Below are positions 1-8,355 of a stretch of DNA of 64,000 bases, one piece after another. Origin of the DNA: Microvirga arsenatis (lineage in GTDB: Bacteria > Pseudomonadota > Alphaproteobacteria > Rhizobiales > Beijerinckiaceae). The stretch lies in assembly GCF_009910705.1 (NCBI RefSeq), contig NZ_JAAAXJ010000001.1, positions 434,001-498,000 of the forward strand, read 5' to 3'. The translations under genes were made by a program, and so were the position numbers. The notes beneath the pieces were generated by a model. That model did no database searches. It saw only the letters and a program-made list of their open reading frames with translations, and was not told where the DNA came from. Positions within the stretch are counted from its first letter, which is position 1, and every line of letters starts with the position of its first letter.

Positions 1-2
1 AT

Positions 3-89
3 CTCTACAGAATGATACTTGACGCCCATCGGACGCCAGCCACAGGGGAGCCTGACGAGCAGGAAGAGGACGATGACGCCTCGGATTGA
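3..89 (+). CDS. C-terminal fragment of an unidentified protein (5' end outside window)
   Basis: An open frame runs in from the window edge and ends at a TGA. The last residues form a strongly acidic tail (EPDEQEEDDDASD), as often seen at the C-terminus of real alphaproteobacterial proteins. A weak hairpin follows 30 bp later. Only about 28 residues are visible, so neither family nor function can be named, and it may be a chance frame. Confidence 0.3.
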   Translation, partial: LYRMILDAHRTPATGEPDEQEEDDDASD

Positions 90-117
90 GATGAAACGCA
101 GATCGCGCAGTCCGGTA

Positions 118-139
118 GGGCAGGAGCATGGCTCTGCCC
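118..139 (+). terminator. Imperfect hairpin after the partial CDS
   Basis: GGGCAGGAGC and GCTCTGCCC face each other around ATG, with one bulged G. There is no T-tract, so it is only a possible terminator for the gene entering from the left. Confidence 0.25.
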
Positions 140-211
140 GTGGCGGCAGGTAAACGTTGACACTCCCTGCTATGGAGTCGTCGAGCACTGCGCTCGCCCG
201 CGCAGCGCAGG

Positions 212-1717
212 CTACGCCTGTATCCACCCCATCATCAGTTGCTTGTCTTCAGCGTTCGCCGTAAACCTTCGCTTGAACGCTGCAAGACTCTGTCGCCCTC
301 CCGCATCGCCGGCGTTTATCCACACGCGGTCAGGATACAGCTTGGAACGCGCTTGGGCGATCAAGGGAGCTACGTCATATTCATTGTCACCTCTGCCGTA
401 CACATAAGCGATCCATGATGCGGCGAGATGGCTGCCGATGCCGTAGCCGATCACGTCCCCGTCGAGCATCACCGCCACATGACGCACGCCCAACGGCTCC
501 AGCAAGGGTAGGTTCTCGAGCGTCCAGATCGTGCGAGCTCGTTGCAGCGCAGGTCTGCCTTTAGCTTTTACCCCTGCGTACCAGCGAGCATTACATGCCA
601 GCACGCGAGCCATGTTGTTTGGGTCGATCGGTTCCAGGTGTGCACCTGCCTTCAGAAGCTTGCGGATGTTTCGGCGAGCCCCCTGCAAAGAGGATCCGAG
701 CATCTCGGAGACGGTCTCGCGGTGCCACACGAATTCCTGTTGGCTCCTGACGACGGTGAGGCCGTTTCGCCAGCCTTCCTTACGCTCACTCGGCACATAC
801 CCCAACCGGCTGCCCAATTGGAGTGCTGCGACCTCCCGCTTGAGGACATGTTCGTATTCCTCCCAGTCCGACACCAAGGGAAGGATCTTGGTTGCCTTGC
901 GTAGGCGCAGAAGAATACAGTCCCGCTTGATCTCCTCTGAAGCGCCGCAGGCGAAATCCAGGGCCAGATCTAGCAAATTCATTCGGTAGGGCGGCCCGCC
1001 TAACGACTCCAGGTTCCGCCCCCACTCGGCGGCCCGTGTAAAGGTCTCCCGTTCGAGCCAGGAGCGCTCCATAACAGCCAACCCCGACCTCTCCGGTTTC
1101 GGCAACCGTGCCAGCCGTTCCCGTGCGCGAGCATGGTCCGGCTGATCTGTGAGGATGTGACGATAGAGCTGCTCTGCCTCGCGAAAGCGTGAAAGCTTGC
1201 GCAATTCGGCGGCCACCTCCAGTTTCAGGTTGGTGCGAGACGGCTTGGCAGCGAGGGCAGCTCGGTAGTAACTTAGAGCCGCTCGCGGCTTGCCACGTGC
1301 CCGCGCTATCGAGCCGAGGCCAACCAGGGCCCGCACCAGTGTTGGATGTCTCTTGAGGAGATCTATATACAGGGTTTCCGCCTCGTCCAAGCGGGACAAA
1401 GTCCGAAGCTCCCGGGCCATCTCAAGCTTCGGCTCGATGCGGCGGGGTTTGGCAGCCAATGCGGCTTCGAAATAACCCAAGGCAGACGGTGCGTCACCAC
1501 GTTGCCGGGCGAGACGGCCCAGGTTCAGCAGGGCCCGGTGATCGGCGGGCTCCATTTCAAGAATGATCCGATGGACGGCTTCCGCTGCCTTGCGCAGCGC
1601 CGCAGCCACATCGACAGAGGGCTGAACGGGAGCCTGCGCGCCACCATCTGCCAATACAGACTGACTGCCAGCATCTGTCGCAGAAAGAGAGTCTATCTCC
1701 GCAGGTTGAGGGATCAT
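212..1717 (-). CDS. TPR-repeat protein with C-terminal DUF2156/GNAT-like domain
   Basis: 501-residue protein. After a low-complexity N-terminus it has four tetratricopeptide units (about residues 55-200). These look like a duplicated two-TPR module: GRLARQRG...ALGYFEAALAAKP is repeated about 68 residues later as GSIARARG...ALSYYRAALAAKP. The C-terminal ~200 residues resemble the acyltransferase-fold domain of DUF2156/phosphatidylglycerol lysyltransferase-like proteins (ARRNIRKLLKAG; later DVIGYGIGSHLA and AFKRRF). The start is the ATG preceded by GGAGG at 5-nt spacing; a TTG six codons upstream lacks such a site. The gene stands alone and its base composition is less GC-rich than the core genes. 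The substrate is unknown, and the domain call rests on sequence character only. Confidence 0.7.
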   Translation of the reverse strand: MIPQPAEIDSLSATDAGSQSVLADGGAQAPVQPSVDVAAALRKAAEAVHRIILEMEPADHRALLNLGRLARQRGDAPSALGYFEAALAAKPRRIEPKLEMARELRTLSRLDEAETLYIDLLKRHPTLVRALVGLGSIARARGKPRAALSYYRAALAAKPSRTNLKLEVAAELRKLSRFREAEQLYRHILTDQPDHARARERLARLPKPERSGLAVMERSWLERETFTRAAEWGRNLESLGGPPYRMNLLDLALDFACGASEEIKRDCILLRLRKATKILPLVSDWEEYEHVLKREVAALQLGSRLGYVPSERKEGWRNGLTVVRSQQEFVWHRETVSEMLGSSLQGARRNIRKLLKAGAHLEPIDPNNMARVLACNARWYAGVKAKGRPALQRARTIWTLENLPLLEPLGVRHVAVMLDGDVIGYGIGSHLAASWIAYVYGRGDNEYDVAPLIAQARSKLYPDRVWINAGDAGGRQSLAAFKRRFTANAEDKQLMMGWIQA

Positions 1718-2406
1718 GCCGGCCTCCAGCAACAATGCGGTTAAAGCGCTTCTTCGAAACTCGATCCGTCCCTATTGCATACCGACGCACGGAAACGGGA
1801 CTTGCTACTGAAAACGCTTGTTCTGATATTGTCCACGTAGACCTCACTACGGCTAGAGGGGGCATCACATTCGATCCAGCTATTGCGAGGTACAACAAAT
1901 GCACGAACCGCAGCACGCTGGCGCATTCAGAGAGATGGACATGGAGGAAGTCAGGTAGCGTTGGGTTCTTTCGGACTCACCGGGGAGGAGCTGATCCTGA
2001 AGAGACTGCCTTGGGAAGCTATTGAGCGTCATGGCAAGGCGCACGAGCGCTTTTCGAGGCGATGTTGCTCGCACTGGAATTCGGCATCCGGTCTATCGCT
2101 TGAGCCAAGGAGGCAGGATCTGTAGCCCTGAGCGTGGCCTCTTCCTTCGATGCGCCAACTCACCGCCAGCTCTATGCGGTTAAGCCGGCATTGTTGATGC
2201 TTGTTCATAGAACAACGGTGACTGCTTTGGCCATCAGCAATATTAATCAATTCGAGGATTATTACGATAATTCTGAAGATTGTATGTAGCCTACCCTAGG
2301 ATTTATTCGTAGTCATAAGACTTTAATTGTCGTAATACCTCAGAGTAGTAATCGACTGGTCTAATATAGCTGCTATGCTCCCGGGGTTATGAACGGGAGA
2401 GCAGAT
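1718..2406. other. Gene-free, AT-rich intergenic region
   Basis: No convincing gene. The part next to the following gene (about 2230-2400) is markedly AT-rich compared with the window and contains several TA-rich stretches such as TAATATAG and TATGCT, which could provide a promoter for the secreted protein gene. No tRNA, insertion-sequence end or terminator was recognised. Confidence 0.5.
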
Positions 2407-4734
2407 ATGGCAATAGATCCCATTCTTGTTGCGCCGCCTTCTGAGAGCGCTCAAGCAAATACGGATGCCATCAATGCCGCGATAAGAGCAGCAAATGCGG
2501 CGTACCTGCGGAACCCTTCGGCTGGGCCTGTGACCGTCCAGCTCGCTGAAGGTACGTATGTCGTCACTGCTGATCGTAACAACGCCTCGAAGGGTGCTGT
2601 TGAGCTGATGTCTGGTGTCACCTTAGCTGGTGCAGGTGCTAACGGTGCGCGTGACACGATCATAAAGTTGACAGATCACTTCGATGCGAGGATCAACGGC
2701 ATCGTTCGCACGAAACTGGAAACAGTTGATAATGTCACGATCAAGAACCTAGTGATTGATGGAAATCGCGCTAACAACATTGGCCATCAAGCTGGTTTTA
2801 TCTGTGGCATCAAGGAAGACGGCTCCGGTCGCAAGCAAACGAACATCACTATCGACAATGTGGAAATACAAAACTGCAACGCCTATGGATTTAACCCTCA
2901 TGAGTTGACTTACAGTATGACGATCAAGAACTCCATTGCGCACAACAATGGGCTTGATGGCTTTGTCGCTGACGCTGTCGTGGGCGGGATTTACGAGAAC
3001 AACAAGTCTTACGATAACGACCGTCACGGGTTCAATATTCAAAACGAAACGAAGCACTTGGTGCTGAAGGACAATGAAGCCTACAACAATGGCTTCCGCT
3101 ATATGTATAACGGCACCTGGGCAGGCGGAGCAGGCCTTACTGTTCAGCGTGGAAACATCCCGCCTGCAGACTCAACGGAGATTCCCTGGGTCACGGATAT
3201 CCAGGTCATCGGCGGGTCCTATCATCATAACGGCAAGGAAGGTGTGCTGATCAAGCTCTCCGACCATGTCGACCTTGATAAGGTCGATATCTACGGAAAC
3301 ATGCGCCAAGGGGTTAGGATCGAGGGTTCGACGCATACTGTCGTTCAAAACAGCCGGATCTTCAACAACTCGCAGGCGGCAGACAACCTCTACGACGAGA
3401 TCAATATCCGCCTGCGTTTCGATGATGACTACAGCCAGCGGACTTACTATTCCACCGATACGCAAATCTTAGGCAATACAATTTATTCGAACGGTTCCAT
3501 CAACGCCCGATATGGCATCCGCGAGGAGAGCACGAACGATGACGGAGGTCCTACCAGGACGGTGCTTTCCGGCAACAGCATCTCTGGAATGGACACAGGA
3601 TCCATATCGGTCCCAGGTTATAGCAACGTCTGGCTCGGGGATGCTGGCGACAACGTGATTGATGGCACCATCGGCGCGGATGATATGCGCGGATCTGGCG
3701 GCAATGATACATATACGGTCAACCATTCAGGCGATCTGGTCACGGAGCGTCCGGGTGAGGGTTCTGTCGATCACGTTCTCTCATCGATCACCTATACACT
3801 GACTGCTAATGTGGAGAACCTGACCCTTACAGGTAGCCGCGCCATCAATGGCTATGGGAACGAACTGGCCAACGTCCTAACCGGAAATGCTTTGGTGAAT
3901 GTGCTCAAGAGTGCCGCTGGAAACGACACCCTTGATGGGAGAGATGGAGCCGATAGCATGGACGGCGGGGACGGTAACGACACCTACTTCGTCGACCATG
4001 CGGCTGAGATCATCGTCGAGAAATCCAATAATGGTCTTGGCGGGGTCGACACGGTCTACAGCAGCGTCAATTTCACTTTGCCCACTCAGGTTGAAAACTT
4101 GTTCCTGACGGGAGCGGCCACCAATGGAATCGGTAATTCCAGTCATAATACTCTGGTAGGAAATGATCAGAATAATCTTCTGGACGGTATGACAGGCAAT
4201 GATCGCCTTGAGGGCAGGGGCGGTGACGACATTTATGGGGTGAACACCACAAGTGATGTGATTGTCGAGGCGGTAAATGAGGGCATCGATCAGGTTCGCG
4301 CGACAGTCAGCTATACGCTTTCTGCCAATGTCGAAAATCTGACCTTGCAGGGGACAAGCTCTATCAACGGAACAGGAAATGACCTTGGCAATGCACTGAT
4401 GGGTAACGGTGCTGCAAACAACCTCAAGGGTGGCACCGGTGCCGACACCCTCAACGGCGCAGCAGGTAAGGACACGCTGACAGGCGGCGCCGATTTCGAC
4501 GTTTTCGTGTTCAAGAAAGGTGAGATTAACGGGGACATCGTCATCGACTTCGTTGGCAATGACGCGGATCCCGGAGACCGCTTAGTCTTCCAGGGATTTA
4601 CTAGCGGTTTGCTCCGAAACTCGGGTGACATCTGGACGGTCACAGACAGAGCTTATACTGCGACTTTCCAACTAAAAGGGGTCACGAGTCTCAACGCAGC
4701 TGACTACGAGTTCCGGAACGATCTGCTCTTCTGA
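2407..4734 (+). CDS. AlgE-type mannuronan C5-epimerase-like beta-helix protein with RTX repeats
   Basis: 775 residues. Residues ~10-425 form a right-handed parallel beta-helix with the signature of AlgE epimerase A-modules: YGFNPHE (160-166), GLDGFVAD (182-189) and DRHGFN (205-210). In AlgE4, from memory, the corresponding residues are Tyr149, Asp152, His154, Asp178 and Arg195; the spacing is identical, but the Asp152 position is Asn163 here. From ~430 three ~85-90-residue RTX-like modules (GGNDTY, DGNDTY, GGDDIY) each carry a VENL.L block. A C-terminal RTX segment (GGADFDVFVF...DIVIDF) fits type I secretion, so calcium-binding export is expected; no Sec signal is seen. The start is the second ATG, which has GGGAG upstream. 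Lower GC than neighbours suggests transfer. An alginate-like or other uronate polymer is the probable substrate, and activity is uncertain. Confidence 0.8.
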   Translation: MAIDPILVAPPSESAQANTDAINAAIRAANAAYLRNPSAGPVTVQLAEGTYVVTADRNNASKGAVELMSGVTLAGAGANGARDTIIKLTDHFDARINGIVRTKLETVDNVTIKNLVIDGNRANNIGHQAGFICGIKEDGSGRKQTNITIDNVEIQNCNAYGFNPHELTYSMTIKNSIAHNNGLDGFVADAVVGGIYENNKSYDNDRHGFNIQNETKHLVLKDNEAYNNGFRYMYNGTWAGGAGLTVQRGNIPPADSTEIPWVTDIQVIGGSYHHNGKEGVLIKLSDHVDLDKVDIYGNMRQGVRIEGSTHTVVQNSRIFNNSQAADNLYDEINIRLRFDDDYSQRTYYSTDTQILGNTIYSNGSINARYGIREESTNDDGGPTRTVLSGNSISGMDTGSISVPGYSNVWLGDAGDNVIDGTIGADDMRGSGGNDTYTVNHSGDLVTERPGEGSVDHVLSSITYTLTANVENLTLTGSRAINGYGNELANVLTGNALVNVLKSAAGNDTLDGRDGADSMDGGDGNDTYFVDHAAEIIVEKSNNGLGGVDTVYSSVNFTLPTQVENLFLTGAATNGIGNSSHNTLVGNDQNNLLDGMTGNDRLEGRGGDDIYGVNTTSDVIVEAVNEGIDQVRATVSYTLSANVENLTLQGTSSINGTGNDLGNALMGNGAANNLKGGTGADTLNGAAGKDTLTGGADFDVFVFKKGEINGDIVIDFVGNDADPGDRLVFQGFTSGLLRNSGDIWTVTDRAYTATFQLKGVTSLNAADYEFRNDLLF

Positions 4735-4759
4735 TGCGAATTTCGTTCACGCCGAATCT

Positions 4760-4857
4760 GCTCTAGAGCATTTTTCCGCCAAGTGGATCCGGTTCGCCGT
4801 CAAGAATGCGGCAGGCGAAGAAAAGAGATGATCCCAGGCCATTGGAATCAGCTCTAG
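4760..4857. repeat. Dispersed intergenic repeat bounded by CTCTAG
   Basis: About 98 bp starting with the palindrome GCTCTAGAGC and ending AGCTCTAG, with an inner core GAGCATTTTTCCGCCAAG...GTCAAGAATGCG whose ends are partly inverted (GCATT/AATGC). I recognise this from memory as resembling a repeat scattered through intergenic DNA of many Rhizobiales. It lies between the converging beta-helix gene and the TauE gene and may also serve as a terminator. Confidence 0.5.
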
Positions 4858-4865
4858 GCAGGGGC

Positions 4866-5717
4866 CTAGGTGAGGAGGCTTGCGGCGAAGCGGGCGCAGA
4901 CGAGCAGCAGGAAGATGCCGAAGGCCACTTCGAGCCGGCGCTTGGAGAGGCGGTGCGCCAAACGGGCGCCTACCGGAGCCATCCAGGTGCTGGTGGGAAT
5001 GAACAGCACGAAGCCGAGAAGCGACACGTAGCCCAGAGCCAGCGGCGGCTGGAAGGCGACCACGTTGGGATAGTCGGCCATATGCGGCCAGCCGGCGTAG
5101 ATGTAGCCGATGGCGCCGGGGATCGAGATGAGGATGCCGAGGCCCGACGAGGTGGCGACCGCCTGATGAATCGGGCGGTTGTAGAAGGTCATGAACAGGT
5201 TGGAGAGTTGGCCGCCGCCGATGCCCATCAGGGCTGAGAGAATGCCGATGAGCCAGCCATAAGCGATCATGATGGGCTTTGCGGGCATGTCGAGGCCGAA
5301 GCGCCAAGTGTCCTTGCCGAAAAGCAGGCGGATGGCCGAGACACCGGCCACCACCACGAACACGGCCTTGAACAGGTCGGCGGGAGCAAAGCGGGCGATG
5401 ATGCTGCCGACCACCACGCCGAGCACCACAGGCACGGCCCACACGCGCAGGATCGTCATGTCGACCGCGCCCTTGGCCCGATGCGCAGAGAAGGAACGCA
5501 GGGATGTGGGGACGATGATGGCGAGCGAAGTGCCGACGCAGAGCGGCATGCGGACCTCCTCCGGCACTTCCAGGATTCGGAAGAGCTCGTAGAGGATGGG
5601 CACGGCCACGGCACCGCCTCCGACACCGAAGACGCCCGCGAGCAGGCCTGTGATGGCGCCGGCCGCCAGAAGGGCCACCACGAGCCAGGCGAGGTCGAAC
5701 AGGGGAATGCCAAACAT
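4866..5717 (-). CDS. Sulfite exporter TauE/SafE family permease
   Basis: 283-residue integral membrane protein with about eight hydrophobic segments and the two glycine-rich family repeats: GLLAGVFGVGGGAVAVP near the N-terminus and GILSALMGIGGGQLSN in the middle. The family (DUF81) exports sulfite, sulfoacetate or related organosulfur anions; the substrate cannot be read from sequence. The chosen ATG begins MFGIPLFDLAW just before the first membrane segment. An ATG 16 codons upstream is possible, and neither has a strong ribosome site. It follows the DUF1028 gene on the same strand after ~80 bp and may be the last gene of the peptide-transport operon. Confidence 0.85.
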   Translation of the reverse strand: MFGIPLFDLAWLVVALLAAGAITGLLAGVFGVGGGAVAVPILYELFRILEVPEEVRMPLCVGTSLAIIVPTSLRSFSAHRAKGAVDMTILRVWAVPVVLGVVVGSIIARFAPADLFKAVFVVVAGVSAIRLLFGKDTWRFGLDMPAKPIMIAYGWLIGILSALMGIGGGQLSNLFMTFYNRPIHQAVATSSGLGILISIPGAIGYIYAGWPHMADYPNVVAFQPPLALGYVSLLGFVLFIPTSTWMAPVGARLAHRLSKRRLEVAFGIFLLLVCARFAASLLT

Positions 5718-5795
5718 CGGAACGATCCACTCAACACAGCAGGGGTGCCGTAGGATCTTTTCCATCCTGCGGCAAGGAGAGGGCGCGCGTGCGCC

Positions 5796-6521
5796 CTAGG
5801 ACGAGGTGCGGCGGGCGAGGCGGGCCTGATACTCGCTCGCCCTCTGGTCGATCCACGAACGGTCCGTGATCCCGCCCGGATTGGCTCGGGTCGCCATGGC
5901 ATCCATGAAGGCCAGGAATCGCTCATGGGCGACGCCGTAGAGGCGACGCAGCTCGTCCAGGGGCTCGGGATGATCGTCGACGCGAAGGTCGAGGATCGGG
6001 TAAGGCTCGTCGCGCCAGACCTTGAGGGCGGCCGACTGCTTGCCGCGCTTGTCGCCGCCCTCGGCCTGTCCTGCATCGAGAGCCGCCAGCAGGCGGTCCG
6101 CGAAGGGCAGGTCCATCCGGCGCTTGTAGGTGTCGAGCGTCGCCTCGATCACGGTGGGGCCTGCAAGCATGTTGCCGGCCACCGACACGCCCTCATCCGT
6201 CAGGTGTCCGCACCAGTCGATGCACTCGCGACCGGTATGGGCCGCCGTGCGGCCGTCGCGGTCGATCACATGCAGCTGACGGGACTCGCGGCCGGGGTCC
6301 AGGGCGGTGAGCACAGACACGATCTCCTCGGCGCTGCGCCCCTCGGCCAGGAACCTCATCCCGTCCGTCGCATAGAGCGGGTTCACGAGTGCCTGCGTGG
6401 CCAGCGCGCCGATGCGGGCAGCACCGTGCGGGCAGAGCGCCCCCACGGCGAAGAACTTGGTGGTGACGGCAACCCCGAAGGCGCCGGTTTTGGGATCCTT
6501 GGCGATGATCGACCAGGTCAT
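5796..6521 (-). CDS. DUF1028 family protein (Ntn-hydrolase-like)
   Basis: 241 residues with the DUF1028 opening MTWSIIAKDPKTGAFGVAV and the HPG-less core GVSVAGNMLAGPTVI. The family is placed with N-terminal-nucleophile hydrolases, and Thr2 would become N-terminal after Met removal, as needed for such an enzyme; catalysis has not been shown for this protein. The C-terminal ~50 residues (LDELRRLYGVAHERF) are of a type often attached to DUF1028. It starts 15 bp after the gamma-glutamyltransferase gene ends, so the two are very likely cotranscribed with the peptide transporter. It probably acts on imported peptides or amides, but the substrate is unknown. Confidence 0.85.
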   Translation of the reverse strand: MTWSIIAKDPKTGAFGVAVTTKFFAVGALCPHGAARIGALATQALVNPLYATDGMRFLAEGRSAEEIVSVLTALDPGRESRQLHVIDRDGRTAAHTGRECIDWCGHLTDEGVSVAGNMLAGPTVIEATLDTYKRRMDLPFADRLLAALDAGQAEGGDKRGKQSAALKVWRDEPYPILDLRVDDHPEPLDELRRLYGVAHERFLAFMDAMATRANPGGITDRSWIDQRASEYQARLARRTSS

Positions 6522-6536
6522 GATGGAACCTCCTTC

Positions 6537-8330
6537 TCAGCGACCGACCGCATAGGCCTGCATGAGGCGCGGCGTGGCGGCGCCGTGCAGCAGGCCGTCC
6601 TTGTCGCGGCTCGCCGCCACGAGGCGGCCGACCGACCAAGCCGGAGCGACCTCGACTTCATGGCCCCGCGCGCGCAAGTCGTCGAGAACCTCGGCACCAT
6701 AGGTCTCCTCGGCCATGAGGTGGCCCGGCTTCTGCTCGCGCGGGTAGAAGGAGGAGGGGAAATGCGCAGTGTGCGACATGGGCAGGTCGATGGCTTCCTG
6801 CAGATTCAGCCCGTGATGGGCGTGGCGCAGGAAGAGGAGCATCTGCCACTGCTCCTGCTGATCGCCGCCGGGTGAGCCGAAGACCATGTAGGGCTCGCCA
6901 TCCTTCTCCGCGAGGGTCGGGGTGAGGGTCGTGCGTGGGCGCTTGCCCGGCGCGAGGCTCGCCGGCAGCCCTTCCTCGAGCCAGAACATCTGTGCGCGGG
7001 AATTGAGCATGAAGCCGAGCTCGGGAATCACGGGCGAGGATTGCAGCCAGCCGCCCGAGGGCATGGCGGCGATCATGTTGCCGAAGCGGTCCACCACGTC
7101 GATATGGACCGTGTCGCCGCGTCGTGCCGAGCGCATCGACTGAAGCGTCGGTTCGCCGCCGGAGACCTTGCGGTCGGTGGTGGAGAGGTCCCGCAGGGCC
7201 TTCAGGGTGCGATCGACCTGAGCCTCGTAGCCCTCGACGCGGCCGGGCCGCAGCTCCAGGGAGGCCTTGTCGGCGATGAGCCTGCGGCGCTCATCGTTAT
7301 AGGCGTCGGACAGCAGCGTCTGGATCGGCACGTTGATGAAGTCCGGGTCACCGTAATAGGCCTCGCGGTCGGCGAAGGCGAGCTTCATCGCCTCGACCAC
7401 CGTGTGGACGAACTCCGCGCTGGTCGGTCCCATGGCGGCGAGGTCGAAGCCCTTGAGCAGCGCCAGCGTCTGCAGGAAGACGGGCCCCTGTCCCCATGGC
7501 CTGATCTTGTTGACACGGAAGTTGTGGTATTCGTAGGTCTGCGGCGCGTCGTAGGAGGCCTGCCAGTTCGCCATGTCGTCTGCCGTGAGCACTCCGCGAT
7601 GGCGCGCGCCGCTCTGGTCCATGACCTCGGACCTGCGCACGAAGGCATCGATGGCCTCGGCCACGAAGCCCTTGTAGAAGGCGCTGCGCGCGGCCTCGAT
7701 CTGCGCCTCGCGGTCGCTGCCCTTCGCTTCCGCCTCACGGAGGATGCGTTTCCAGGTGTCCGCCAGCTGCGGGTTGCGGAAGAGCTGGCGGGGCTTCGGC
7801 ACCTCGCCTCCCGGCAGGTACACGGCGGCCGAGGTCGGCCACTCGGTCTCGAAAAACTCCTTCAGGCCTTTGATGGTGTCCGAGACGCGCGGCAGGAGCG
7901 GATGGCCCTGCTCGGCATAGTAGATGGCGGGCTCCAGCACGTCCCTCAGGGAGAGAAGGCCATGGTCGCGAAGCAGGAGCATCCAGGCATCGAAGGCGCC
8001 GGGCACGACGGTGGCGAGCATGCCGTTGCCGGGGATAAGCTTGAGGCCCTCGCGCTTGTAGTGTTCGATGGTCGCCCCCTTCGGCGCCGTGCCTTGGCCG
8101 CAGAGCACCTCGACCTTCCGGGTCTTCGCCGAATAGAACACGGCCGGAACCTCGCCGGAGGGTCCGACCAGGTGCGGCTCCACGACCTGGAGCACGAAGG
8201 CGGAGGCCACGCATGCATCGAAGGCGTTGCCGCCTTTTTCCAGCATTGCCATGCCGGCCGCCGATGCCAGCCAATGGGTCGAGGTGACGATGCCGAAGGT
8301 GCCGAGGATCTCGGGCCGTGTCGTGAACAT
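6537..8330 (-). CDS. Gamma-glutamyltransferase family hydrolase
   Basis: 597 residues, the usual length for unprocessed gamma-glutamyltransferase. The autoprocessing site is visible as GDT-VHIDVVDRFGN with Thr407 as predicted nucleophile, giving a ~406-residue large and ~190-residue small subunit. The small subunit holds the typical GKRPRTTLTPT and FGSPGGDQQ stretches. Unlike periplasmic E. coli Ggt there is no signal peptide (MFTTRPEILGTFG starts inside the fold), so it should act in the cytoplasm. The chosen ATG follows the stop of the permease gene; an ATG 17 codons upstream would overlap that gene by 26 bp. Lying in a peptide ABC operon, it probably hydrolyses imported gamma-glutamyl or related peptides. 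Confidence 0.88.
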   Translation of the reverse strand: MFTTRPEILGTFGIVTSTHWLASAAGMAMLEKGGNAFDACVASAFVLQVVEPHLVGPSGEVPAVFYSAKTRKVEVLCGQGTAPKGATIEHYKREGLKLIPGNGMLATVVPGAFDAWMLLLRDHGLLSLRDVLEPAIYYAEQGHPLLPRVSDTIKGLKEFFETEWPTSAAVYLPGGEVPKPRQLFRNPQLADTWKRILREAEAKGSDREAQIEAARSAFYKGFVAEAIDAFVRRSEVMDQSGARHRGVLTADDMANWQASYDAPQTYEYHNFRVNKIRPWGQGPVFLQTLALLKGFDLAAMGPTSAEFVHTVVEAMKLAFADREAYYGDPDFINVPIQTLLSDAYNDERRRLIADKASLELRPGRVEGYEAQVDRTLKALRDLSTTDRKVSGGEPTLQSMRSARRGDTVHIDVVDRFGNMIAAMPSGGWLQSSPVIPELGFMLNSRAQMFWLEEGLPASLAPGKRPRTTLTPTLAEKDGEPYMVFGSPGGDQQEQWQMLLFLRHAHHGLNLQEAIDLPMSHTAHFPSSFYPREQKPGHLMAEETYGAEVLDDLRARGHEVEVAPAWSVGRLVAASRDKDGLLHGAATPRLMQAYAVGR

Positions 8331-8355
8331 GTGTGTATCCGAGGTTTGTGTGTTT

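Noticed and set aside
1736-2390. Several 60-120-codon frames in the left intergenic region
   Set aside because: No ribosome sites, no motifs, and frames on both strands overlap each other.
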